In this document: in pieces, positions 15,932 through 21,651 of the stretch | Position numbering within the stretch: the first letter of the stretch is position 1 | Layout of the letters: each line of letters starts with the position of its first letter | DNA from: Clostridiales bacterium UBA3953 | GTDB lineage: Bacteria; Bacillota; Clostridia; Oscillospirales; CAG-272 | Direction: 5' to 3' | NCBI GenBank assembly: GCA_002385415.1 | Contig: DGDL01000021.1 | Coordinates: 1 to 21,651, forward strand | Length of the DNA stretch: 21,651 nt | Position numbers and translations under genes: made by a program | The notes under the pieces: model-generated | What the model saw: the letters and a program-made list of their open reading frames with translations, nothing else | Told to the model about the DNA's origin: nothing | Database searches by the model: none

Positions 15932-16289
15932 TGCTTAACGCCTCCTCCATATAATCTCTTATTTCCTGTTCCGACAGTCCAAGCCCGGTCATTTTTGACG
16001 CAAACTCGGCTGCATAACTTTCGGCGATTTTTTTGCGCTCAGCATTTATAATTTCATTGCTGTCGGTCACGATACGGCCCATTGTGCCCTGTGTTATCAC
16101 AAGGCCGCACGATTCGAGCTCGACGAGCGCGCGCTGCATCGTGTTCGGGTTAACCGCCGCCTCCGCAGCAAGGTCCCGCACAGACGGCAACCTTTCGCCC
16201 GGCGCATACCGGCCGGAGATAATGCGCAGCCGGATCTGCTCGACAAGCTGCAGGTAAATTGGCCGCTCGCCGTTAAGTTCCCAGGCCAT
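15909..16289 (-). CDS. GntR-family transcriptional regulator, YtrA subfamily
   Basis: The 126-aa product has an N-terminal winged helix-turn-helix (about residues 8-78) with the GntR signature YAPGERLPSVRDLAAEAAVN and PNTMQRALVELESCGLV. A short helical tail of about 45 residues replaces the large effector domain of other GntR types. This size and layout define the YtrA subfamily, which represses an ABC transporter operon that includes its own gene. GGGAGGAGAGG lies just upstream of the ATG at 16289. The promoter upstream carries a 10-bp perfect inverted repeat covering the -10 box, the expected place for autorepression. It overlaps the downstream ATPase gene by 23 bp. Confidence 0.94.
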   Translation of the reverse strand: MAWELNGERPIYLQLVEQIRLRIISGRYAPGERLPSVRDLAAEAAVNPNTMQRALVELESCGLVITQGTMGRIVTDSNEIINAERKKIAESYAAEFASKMTGLGLSEQEIRDYMEEALSNESKQRL

Positions 16290-16309
16290 TCTGACCTCTC
16301 CTCCCAGTC

Positions 16310-16345
16310 TGTATTATTGGATTAGTACACTATTACAATAATACA
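16310..16345. promoter_or_regulatory. Inverted-repeat operator of the GntR (YtrA-type) operon
   Basis: TGTATTATTG (16310-16319) and CAATAATACA (16336-16345) are perfect reverse complements with 16 bp between them. A third related half-site, on the minus strand TGTACTAATC (16320-16329), lies in the spacer and matches at 7 of 10 positions. The right arm contains the -10 box of the operon promoter, so binding would block transcription. That the GntR protein binds here is inferred from position. Confidence 0.72.
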
Positions 16346-16366
16346 CCGTTTCTATAATTTTGTCAA
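16338..16366 (-). promoter_or_regulatory. Sigma-A-type promoter of the GntR-ABC operon
   Basis: On the minus strand a consensus TTGACA -35 (16361-16366) and a TATTAT -10 (16338-16343) are 17 bp apart. The GntR ATG is at 16289, preceded by GGGAGGAGAGG. Confidence 0.85.
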
Positions 16367-16410
16367 TAGTTTTCCTGAATTTTTATCATATAGTTATGGA
16401 TATAAATTTA

Positions 16411-16439
16411 TTGACAAAGCATCCGATGCAAGGTATAAT
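16411..16439 (+). promoter_or_regulatory. Consensus sigma-A promoter of the ECF S-component gene, with a palindrome in the spacer
   Basis: TTGACA (16411-16416) and TATAAT (16434-16439) are both perfect consensus boxes at 17-bp spacing. The spacer holds GCATC-C-GATGC (16419-16429), an 11-bp palindrome that could be an operator. A leader of about 90 nt follows before the TTG start. It contains nested short complements: TGCAC (16452-16456) with GTGCA (16502-16506), and GGCC (16470-16473) with GGCC (16496-16499). No known riboswitch class was recognised. Confidence 0.85.
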
Positions 16440-16536
16440 CTACTATTACAGTGCACAATTAAATTTATCGGCCAAATTTTATTGTCTTAATTGACGGCCT
16501 GGTGCAGTAGACGAAATTTTTACGGAGGTTTTGTAA

Positions 16537-17163
16537 TTGGGCACAGCGAACACCGGTAAAAAAAGAAATAAGGTAAACGTATTTAACATAACGCTCCTCG
16601 GAATTTTGACCGCTATTGTTATAGTGCTCCAGTCCGTTGGCGCGACCATCCGTTTCGGCACGTTTTCGATAACGCTTGTGCTGCTTCCGATTGTCATTGG
16701 CGCAGCACTTATACACCCGCTCGCCGGCGGCTGGCTGGGATTTGTGTTCAGCATTGTCGTGCTGTTGACCGACGCCGGCCCCTTCCTTGCCGTAAACATT
16801 ATCGGCACTATCATTACCGTTATTGTTAAAGGTACGCTTGCCGGCATCGCCGCGGGATATGTATATAGACTGCTTTCCAAAGCAAATAATTTTGTTGCGA
16901 CCGTTGCGGCGGCAGCCACCGCTCCTATTGTCAACACCGGTATTTTTATAATAGGAAGCTACATATTTTTCCTGCCCACAATAAGCGAATGGGCCGCGGG
17001 AGCAGGATTTACAAATGCCACCGCATTTATCTTCCTTGTGCTCGTGGGCTGGAACTTTGTGCTCGAGCTGGCAGTAAATCTTGTGCTCAGCCCCACTATT
17101 ACGTTTCTCCTCGGATACGCCCGCAAACGGGTTGTGTCTTCTCGCACAACCGGACAGGCTTGA
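16537..17163 (+). CDS. ECF transporter S component (substrate-binding membrane subunit)
   Basis: The 208-aa product is a hydrophobic protein with about six membrane spans, of the energy-coupling-factor S-component type (ECF_trnsprt family), which binds a vitamin or other micronutrient and docks onto a shared EcfT-EcfA-EcfA' module. A basic N-terminus (KKRNKVNVFN) precedes the first span. Family-like segments are LLGILTAIVIVLQ, an IIGTIITVIVKGTLAGIAAG stretch and the C-terminal WNFVLELAVNLVLSP. The start is TTG at 16537, supported by GGAGG at 16524-16528 with 8-bp spacing. No ECF module genes are nearby, as is usual for group II systems. The substrate cannot be assigned from sequence; location beside purine salvage genes is only a weak hint, since a terminator separates them. 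Confidence 0.88.
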   Translation: MGTANTGKKRNKVNVFNITLLGILTAIVIVLQSVGATIRFGTFSITLVLLPIVIGAALIHPLAGGWLGFVFSIVVLLTDAGPFLAVNIIGTIITVIVKGTLAGIAAGYVYRLLSKANNFVATVAAAATAPIVNTGIFIIGSYIFFLPTISEWAAGAGFTNATAFIFLVLVGWNFVLELAVNLVLSPTITFLLGYARKRVVSSRTTGQA

Positions 17164-17164
17164 T

Positions 17165-17202
17165 GCGCGCCAAGCCCGTTTACAGCGGGTTTGCGCGCTT
17201 TT
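17165..17202 (+). terminator. Rho-independent terminator after the ECF S-component gene
   Basis: GCGCGC-C-AAGCCCG (17165-17178) pairs with CGGGTTT-GCGCGC (17186-17198), 13 pairs with one bulged C and one G-T pair, followed by TTTT. It starts 1 base after the stop codon. Confidence 0.9.
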
Positions 17203-17278
17203 CCATTGTTATAATAACTACATATAATACATAGAATTTTAACAATATATAGTGTATAAATTCTGCTATTTTGGCTAT

Positions 17279-17306
17279 TTGCAATCCAAACAATTTATTG
17301 TATAAT
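17279..17306 (+). promoter_or_regulatory. Sigma-A-type promoter of xpt
   Basis: TTGCAA (17279-17284) and TATAAT (17301-17306) are 16 bp apart. The leader to the ATG at 17330 would be only about 18 nt, with ribosome binding site GGAAAAGG at 17314-17321. There is therefore no room downstream of this promoter for a purine riboswitch. The AT-rich 17203-17278 stretch carries only a 7-bp AGAATTT/AAATTCT inverted repeat. Confidence 0.68.
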
Positions 17307-17329
17307 TTTTTACGGAAAAGGTTCGGGTT

Positions 17330-17902
17330 ATGAAACAGCTCAAAGAACGCATACTGCGCGACGGGAAAGTTTTTCCCGGAAATGTACTGAAAGTCGGCAA
17401 TTTTCTAAATCACATGGTCGACCCCGCGCTCACGCTTGAAATGGCGCGCGAGATAGTCGCCCGGTTTGATGGTTGCCAAATCGACAAGGTGCTGACGGTT
17501 GAGGCATCGGGCATCCCGCTCGCATTTGCAGTTGCTTGCGAGCTCGGTGTTCCCATGCTCTTTGCCAAAAAGGCACAGACGAAAAACGTGTCGCAAAATG
17601 TGTATACCGCTCGCGTCGCCTCGTTTACCCACGGGCGCGATTATGACCTAGTCGTTGAAAAAGAATATTTAAGCGCCCACGAGCGGATACTCGTTGTTGA
17701 CGACTTTCTCGCACTCGGCAATGCGCTCAATGGACTTTTCAAAATTTGCTCCAGCGCCGATGTTGAAGTTGTCGGCGCGGCCATTGCAATCGAAAAGGGA
17801 TTTCAGGGTGGCGGAGATGCGCTGCGTGCGCGAGGCTTCCGCATAGAATCGCTTGCCATCATCGACAGCATGAGTGATGGAACGGTTAGATTCCGCAACT
17901 GA
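17330..17902 (+). CDS. xpt: Xanthine phosphoribosyltransferase
   Basis: The 190-aa product is xanthine phosphoribosyltransferase, which converts xanthine and PRPP to XMP in purine salvage. Length and motifs match Bacillus Xpt: VLKVGNFLNHMVDP (residues 19-32), VLTVEASGIPLAFAVACELG (54-73), and the PRPP-binding loop ILVVDDFLALGNAL (120-133) with the acidic pair Asp124-Asp125. A C-terminal EKGFQGGG segment contributes to base recognition in the family. The ATG at 17330 follows GGAAAAGG by 8 bp. It is 174 bp upstream of the BMP lipoprotein gene on the same strand and makes functional sense with a nucleoside/purine importer. In Bacillus xpt is controlled by a guanine riboswitch and PurR; neither a riboswitch nor a convincing PurBox pair is seen here. 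Confidence 0.95.
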   Translation: MKQLKERILRDGKVFPGNVLKVGNFLNHMVDPALTLEMAREIVARFDGCQIDKVLTVEASGIPLAFAVACELGVPMLFAKKAQTKNVSQNVYTARVASFTHGRDYDLVVEKEYLSAHERILVVDDFLALGNALNGLFKICSSADVEVVGAAIAIEKGFQGGGDALRARGFRIESLAIIDSMSDGTVRFRN

Positions 17903-17924
17903 GCGCATATGTGCTTTTCGCCCA

Positions 17925-18053
17925 TGCCGCGCGTGTTAAGCTGTTGTATTTTGCAGGGTTTGATTTTCGCGCGGCAAGTGCGGACAAGCATGGCCTTTCA
18001 TGCGCATTGTGAGCCCTTTATTTTTTATAATCGCAAAAAAAGCCGAAAGGCTT
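17925..18053 (+). promoter_or_regulatory. Structured spacer between xpt and the BMP lipoprotein gene
   Basis: Three inverted repeats lie in tandem. TGCCGCGCG (17925-17933) and CGCGCGGCA (17968-17976) are a perfect 9-bp pair with a 34-nt loop. GCATG (17988-17992) pairs with CATGC (17999-18003). AAGCC-GAAA-GGCTT (18040-18053) is a short stem with a GNRA tetraloop, followed by AAATTTTT just before GGAGG (18062-18066). A TATAAT at 18026-18031 has no good -35 box. The tract could hold the xpt terminator, a weak attenuator and a leader; I recognise no known riboswitch. Confidence 0.5.
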
Positions 18054-18076
18054 AAATTTTTGGAGGATTTTAGACA

Positions 18077-19234
18077 ATGAACCGAATTATCTCGATCGTA
18101 TTGGCTACGGCGCTTCTTATTGTTGGCGCCGCATTTCTGCCGTCTTGCTCGGACTCCGATGCACCGGCTGACCTGAAGGTCGGTGTCATTCACATCGGCG
18201 ACCCGGGCGCCGGCGCCGGTTATTCGTACGCACATGATCAGGGAATCATCGAGATGCAGAAGAACCTCGGACTGAAAGATTCCCAGATCATCCGCAAGAA
18301 CAACATTGCCGACGACGATGCGGCAGCGACCAAAACCGCGATTGAGGAATGTATTGAGGCGGGATGTAAGATAATCTTCGGCACAAGCTGGGGCTACATG
18401 GAAACTATGGCCGCTCTTGCCGAACAGTATCCCGACATAATCTTTTCACATGCAACCGGCTACATGTCCAACGACACAAACTTCAACAACTACTTCGGCC
18501 GTATTTATCAGGCCCGTTACCTTGCGGGTATAGCCGCAGGTCTTAAAACCAAGACAAACAAAATCGGATATGTGGCTGCCATGGGCATCGACAACTCCGA
18601 AGTTACCAGCGGTCTCAACGCTTTTGCAAAGGGTATCGCCGCTGTCAACCCCGACGCTGTTGTATATGTAAAGGTTACCAACACCTGGTTCAGCGTTGAC
18701 CTTGAAAGCCAGGCGGCCGAAGCGCTGCTCGACCTCGGCTGCGATGTCATCGGTCAGCATTGCGATACAACCGCTCCGCAGCTTGCGGCTGAAAAGCGCG
18801 GCGTTTGGGGCTGCGGTTACAACTCCGATATGACGCCCGAGGCTCCCAAAGCCCACCTCACCGCTCCGATCTGGAACTGGGGCGTTTACTACACGGCAGC
18901 CGTTAAGGCCGTTGTTGACGGCACATGGGAGTCCTTCGGCAACTACTTCGGCGGTCTCAAGGAAGGCTTTGTCGACATTTCCCCGCTGTCCGAAAACTGC
19001 GAGCCCGGCACCCAGGAGATCATCGACCAGGTTAAGCAGCTTATCATCGACGGCGAATTTGAGGTATTCGACGGCAAGCAGATCAAAGTCGACGGCACCA
19101 ACGTCACCATTGTTGACGAGGACCTGACCGACAACCAGGGCAATGTAATCGTTGCTGCCGGCGGTCCCTGCCTTGACGACGCCACCATCACCGGCGGTAT
19201 CAACTGGTATTACAAGAACGTAATCGAAGGCTAA
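18077..19234 (+). CDS. BMP-family (PnrA-like) ABC transporter substrate-binding lipoprotein
   Basis: The 385-aa product is a BMP/PnrA-type solute-binding lipoprotein, a family that binds purine nucleosides and related solutes for ABC importers. A signal peptide ends in lipobox LPSC with lipidated Cys24. The mature part starts with LKVGVIHIGDPGAGAGYSYA and contains KVTNTWFSVDLESQAAEALL and the strongly characteristic IWNWGVYYTAAVKAVVDGTW. The ATG at 18077 has GGAGG 10 bp upstream. Asparagine is encoded almost only by AAC and codons are generally C-ending, which suggests high expression, as expected for a binding protein. The ATPase and permease genes follow on the same strand, separated by a repeat-rich spacer. 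The exact ligand is not determined; the xpt neighbour favours a purine nucleoside or base. Confidence 0.95.
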   Translation: MNRIISIVLATALLIVGAAFLPSCSDSDAPADLKVGVIHIGDPGAGAGYSYAHDQGIIEMQKNLGLKDSQIIRKNNIADDDAAATKTAIEECIEAGCKIIFGTSWGYMETMAALAEQYPDIIFSHATGYMSNDTNFNNYFGRIYQARYLAGIAAGLKTKTNKIGYVAAMGIDNSEVTSGLNAFAKGIAAVNPDAVVYVKVTNTWFSVDLESQAAEALLDLGCDVIGQHCDTTAPQLAAEKRGVWGCGYNSDMTPEAPKAHLTAPIWNWGVYYTAAVKAVVDGTWESFGNYFGGLKEGFVDISPLSENCEPGTQEIIDQVKQLIIDGEFEVFDGKQIKVDGTNVTIVDEDLTDNQGNVIVAAGGPCLDDATITGGINWYYKNVIEG

Positions 19235-19237
19235 TAC

Positions 19238-19272
19238 TAATATTGGTTGACACTAATAATATTAGCTGACAC
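19238..19272 (+). repeat. Imperfect 19-bp-period direct repeat after the BMP gene
   Basis: TAATATTGGTTGACAC (19238-19253) is repeated as TAATATTAGCTGACAC (19257-19272), 14 of 16 positions identical at a period of 19 bp. A partial third copy (ACCCAATAAT) follows. The tract also contains an 8-bp inverted repeat, CTAATATT (19237-19244) with AATATTAG (19258-19265). It begins 3 bp after the stop codon. Confidence 0.75.
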
Positions 19273-19299
19273 CCAATAATAAACATTCGAAAAGAAAAT

Positions 19300-19376
19300 C
19301 CCGGGCGGGTAACCGCTCGGGTCCAGACCATAAAGGTCAAGTAAGGCGGCGCTTTGCTTACCTGTTTTGCGCCGCC
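19300..19376 (+). promoter_or_regulatory. Three consecutive hairpins between the BMP gene and its ATPase gene
   Basis: Hairpin 1: CCCGGGCGG (19300-19308) with CCGCTCGGG (19313-19321), 9 pairs including one G-U, closed by a GTAA (GNRA) tetraloop. Hairpin 2: GACC/GGTC (19325-19337) with a 5-nt loop. Hairpin 3: GGCGGCGC (19345-19352) with GCGCCGCC (19369-19376), a perfect 8-bp pair. An alternative pairing GTAAG (19341-19345) with CTTAC (19357-19361) would compete with hairpin 3. None is followed by a T run, so stabilising or processing the upstream mRNA is more likely than full termination. Confidence 0.65.
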
Positions 19377-19405
19377 CAACATTTATTTTAAGCGGGAGAG
19401 TTTTC

Positions 19406-20968
19406 GTGAACAACAGCACAAACATCTCCGAACGCGGCGAAATCGCAATAGAGCTGCGCGGCATTACAAAATCCTTCGGCAGCGTCGTAGCCAACAACAA
19501 TATCGACCTAACCATACGACGCGGAGAGATTTTAGCCCTGCTCGGCGAAAACGGGTCGGGCAAAACCACGCTGATGAACATGCTGTCGGGCATATATCAT
19601 CCCGACAGCGGCCAGATTTTTGTAGACGGCAAAGAAGTTTTCATCAGGTCGCCGGAAGATTCGATGCGGCTTGGCATAGGCATGATCCACCAGCACTTTA
19701 AGCTTGTCGACGTGCTCACTGCCGCCGACAACATCGTGCTCGGTGCGCCGGGCAGCATTTTTCTCCGTCGCAGCCGGATAGAAGAGGCGAGAAAAGTTGC
19801 CCAGCGTTACGGAATGTATATAGACCCGGAAAAGAAAATTTATGAAATGTCGGTTTCCGAAAAGCAGACCGTAGAGATTCTCAAAGTGCTTTATCGGGGC
19901 GCAAATATACTTATCCTGGACGAGCCGACCGCCGTTCTGACGCCTCAAGAGACCAAGCGGCTGTTCGATATTTTGCGAAGGATGCGCGAGTCGGGATGCG
20001 CCATCGTCATAATCACGCACAAATTAAACGAAGTGCTTGAAATCAGCGACAGGGTGACGATTTTGCGACGCGGCGAGTCGGTCGCAACGGTCAATACATC
20101 CGAAACGGACGAGGCAAAACTGACCGAGTACATGGTCGGTCGCCCCGTAACCCTGAAAATCGACCGGCCGGACACCAAACCCACAGAGGTGCTTTTAAAC
20201 GTCTATCACCTCACGGTCGAAGACGAGGATGGCGTTACCCGTCTTGACGACGTGAGCTTCACGTTGCGTGGAGGCGAAATACTGGGCGTCGCAGGTGTGG
20301 CCGGCAGCGGACAAAAAGAGCTTTGCGAAACGATAGCCGGTCTGCATCCTATCAAAAAAGGCGCAATTCTTTATAAAAAAGAAAACATCGAAGGCAAATC
20401 CCCGAGAGAGATTATAAAACTCGGCATTTCGATGTCCTTTATTCCGGAGGACAGGCTGGGGATGGGGCTTGCCGCCTCGCTTGACATCGCCGACAACATG
20501 ATGCTGAAAAGCTATCGCGATCCCCAATCTCCATTCACGCCGCGCAAGCAGGCGGAGGCAATGGCAAGAGAGGTCATAGAGCAGCTCGGCGTTGTCACCT
20601 CGGGCGTAAACCAGCCGGTTCGCATGCTGTCGGGCGGCAACGTTCAGAAGGTGCTGCTCGGGCGCGAAATCCATGTCGACCCCAGCGTGCTTATCACCGC
20701 CTATCCCGTGCGGGGTCTGGACATCGGTTCGTCTTATGTAATATACGACGCGCTCAACGAACAGAAAAAACGCGGCGTCGGCGTACTCTACATCGGCGAA
20801 GACCTTGACGTCATGCTCGAGCTTTGCGACCGTATTATGGTGCTGTGTCACGGCAAGGTCACCGGCATTGTCAACGCACGCACCGCCACAAAAGAGCAAA
20901 TCGGCCTGCTTATGGCCGGCGCAAAATCAAACGAGCGTTACGGTGAGGAGGTCGTTGAAAATGAATAA
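19406..20968 (+). CDS. Double-domain ABC transporter ATPase of a BMP-type nucleoside importer (NupO/YufO-like)
   Basis: The 520-aa product has two fused ABC nucleotide-binding domains, as in sugar and nucleoside importers of the RbsA/NupO class. Domain 1 has Walker A GENGSGKTT (about residues 47-55), Q-loop MIHQHFKLVDVLT, signature MSVSEKQTVEIL and Walker B ILILDEPTAVLTPQE. Domain 2 has a degenerate Walker A (GVAGSGQKEL), signature LSGGNVQKVLLGREI and a Walker B-like LITAYPVRGLDIGSS in which the usual catalytic glutamate is absent. This asymmetry is normal for the family. The GTG at 19406 is chosen because GGGAGAG lies 5 bp upstream; the frame is open 13 codons further to a TTG without a ribosome binding site. 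The permease gene overlaps its 3' end by 8 bp. Confidence 0.95.
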   Translation: MNNSTNISERGEIAIELRGITKSFGSVVANNNIDLTIRRGEILALLGENGSGKTTLMNMLSGIYHPDSGQIFVDGKEVFIRSPEDSMRLGIGMIHQHFKLVDVLTAADNIVLGAPGSIFLRRSRIEEARKVAQRYGMYIDPEKKIYEMSVSEKQTVEILKVLYRGANILILDEPTAVLTPQETKRLFDILRRMRESGCAIVIITHKLNEVLEISDRVTILRRGESVATVNTSETDEAKLTEYMVGRPVTLKIDRPDTKPTEVLLNVYHLTVEDEDGVTRLDDVSFTLRGGEILGVAGVAGSGQKELCETIAGLHPIKKGAILYKKENIEGKSPREIIKLGISMSFIPEDRLGMGLAASLDIADNMMLKSYRDPQSPFTPRKQAEAMAREVIEQLGVVTSGVNQPVRMLSGGNVQKVLLGREIHVDPSVLITAYPVRGLDIGSSYVIYDALNEQKKRGVGVLYIGEDLDVMLELCDRIMVLCHGKVTGIVNARTATKEQIGLLMAGAKSNERYGEEVVENE

Positions 20969-21651
20969 CACAGGCACCGTCGGTCGCGAACCTCGTTTCC
21001 AGCTCGTCAAGCGCGTTGAGATGACGCGCGCCGAGACATTTCTGCTGAATCTTTACGCTATACTTATAGCGATCGTTGCCGGCGGCATACTCATCGCCTG
21101 CATCGGAATAAACCCCATTTCGTTTTACGGCACAGTTATATCGGGCTGTTTCCGCACGGCGCTTTCGATAAAATCGCTTATACGCATTATTGTTCCCCTG
21201 CTTATTGCCTCGATTGCGGTTATCCCCGCCTTTCGCATGAAGTTTTGGAACATAGGCGGCGAGGGTCAGTTCATCATGGGCGCGGTATTCGCGTCTTTTG
21301 TCGCCCTGTTCTTCCCCGAAAGCATACCACACTGGCTGCTTTTGCTGTTAATGGCGCTTGCGGGTATAATCGGCGGTGGGATTTGGGCGCTTGTTCCTGC
21401 CTTTTTCAAGTGCAGGTTCGGCACAAACGAAACTTTGTTGACACTGATGCTCAACTACATCGCGCTTTATATTGTCCAATATCTGCGCGACGGTCCCTGG
21501 CGCGACCCCGCGGCGGGCGGCTTCCCCAAAATCGCGAAATTCCCGGAGCGTGCCTGGCTCGACCAGATTTTCGGGCTGGATATAAGCTGGATTGTTGCCA
21601 TAGCACTTGTCGTTTTCATGGCGGTGTACTTGAAACGCACAAAACACGGGT
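20961..21651 (+). CDS. ABC transporter permease of the BMP-type importer (NupP/YufP-like), truncated by the window end
   Basis: The frame from the ATG at 20961 stays open for 230 codons to the right edge, so this is the N-terminal part of a permease that is usually about 350 aa. It begins MNNTGTVGREPRFQLVKRVE, then hydrophobic segments start at about residue 27 (LLNLYAILIAIVAGGILIAC). The family hallmark FWNIGGEGQFIMGA (about residues 94-107) and the segment NETLLTLMLNYIALYIVQYL identify a BPD_transp_2-type permease of the RbsC/NupP group. It overlaps the ATPase gene by 8 bp with GAGGAGGT about 10 bp upstream of its start, indicating translational coupling. A second permease (NupQ-like) is expected next, outside the window. 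Confidence 0.93.
   Translation, partial: MNNTGTVGREPRFQLVKRVEMTRAETFLLNLYAILIAIVAGGILIACIGINPISFYGTVISGCFRTALSIKSLIRIIVPLLIASIAVIPAFRMKFWNIGGEGQFIMGAVFASFVALFFPESIPHWLLLLLMALAGIIGGGIWALVPAFFKCRFGTNETLLTLMLNYIALYIVQYLRDGPWRDPAAGGFPKIAKFPERAWLDQIFGLDISWIVAIALVVFMAVYLKRTKHG

Noticed and set aside
17314..17330. GTTCGG core resembling half of a PurBox, between the ribosome binding site and start of xpt
   Set aside because: Flanking bases fit poorly, no second box is nearby, and the position inside the ribosome binding region is unusual; chance is the simplest explanation.
19300..19376. Hairpin tract considered as a CRISPR or IS end
   Set aside because: Only three non-identical hairpins, no repeated spacer unit, no transposase or cas gene, and no target-site duplication.

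Overview
The window reads as ordinary chromosomal DNA from an endospore-forming Firmicute, most likely an uncultured anaerobic Clostridia (Oscillospirales/Ruminococcaceae-like). Evidence: a germination protease gene (gpr), spoIIP and spoIVB; strong AGGAGG-type ribosome binding sites; sigma-A promoters of the TTGACA-17-TATAAT type; lipoprotein signal peptides; an ECF S component; and a corrinoid protein with a PocR/AraC regulator. The first 19 bases are the Nextera/Tn5 mosaic-end adapter, so the left edge is a sequencing artefact and the contig probably comes from a library made by tagmentation.

Layout. 137-1900 (-): oligopeptide-type ABC solute-binding lipoprotein. 2135-4545 (+): sporulation cluster gpr, spoIIP and an unrecognised 105-aa membrane-anchored protein, closed by a strong terminator. 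4724-4888 (-): 54-aa acidic lipoprotein behind a stack of inverted repeats. 5039-9625 (-): pepD-type M20 dipeptidase followed by a cytosolic GH38 alpha-mannosidase, probably one operon. 9787-11913 (-): corrinoid protein and PocR/AraC regulator, with no methyltransferase in view. 12249-13457 (+): spoIVB, convergent with a YdcF-like gene (13545-14168, -). 14304-16289 (-): a YtrA-type operon of GntR regulator, ABC ATPase and ABC permease, with an inverted repeat lying on its own promoter. 16537-17163 (+): ECF transporter S component of unknown substrate. 17330 to the right edge (+): purine salvage block of xpt, a BMP-family lipoprotein, a double-domain ABC ATPase and the first 230 codons of a permease cut by the window end.

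How the genes work together. The right end couples uptake of a nucleoside-like substrate (BMP lipoprotein, ATPase, permease) with xanthine salvage (xpt). The sporulation genes act at three stages: SpoIIP in engulfment, SpoIVB in signalling sigma-K activation, and GPR in degrading small acid-soluble proteins at germination. PepD and the mannosidase are both hydrolases without signal peptides and would act on imported peptides or glycans.

I did not find a clearly new system. The points most worth a second look are non-coding: stacked inverted repeats before the tiny lipoprotein, a repeat-and-hairpin tract between the BMP lipoprotein gene and its ATPase gene, a structured spacer between xpt and the BMP gene, and the operator/promoter arrangement of the YtrA-type operon. 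The cysteine-rich PocR regulator with an apparently lone corrinoid protein is the most interesting protein-level feature.
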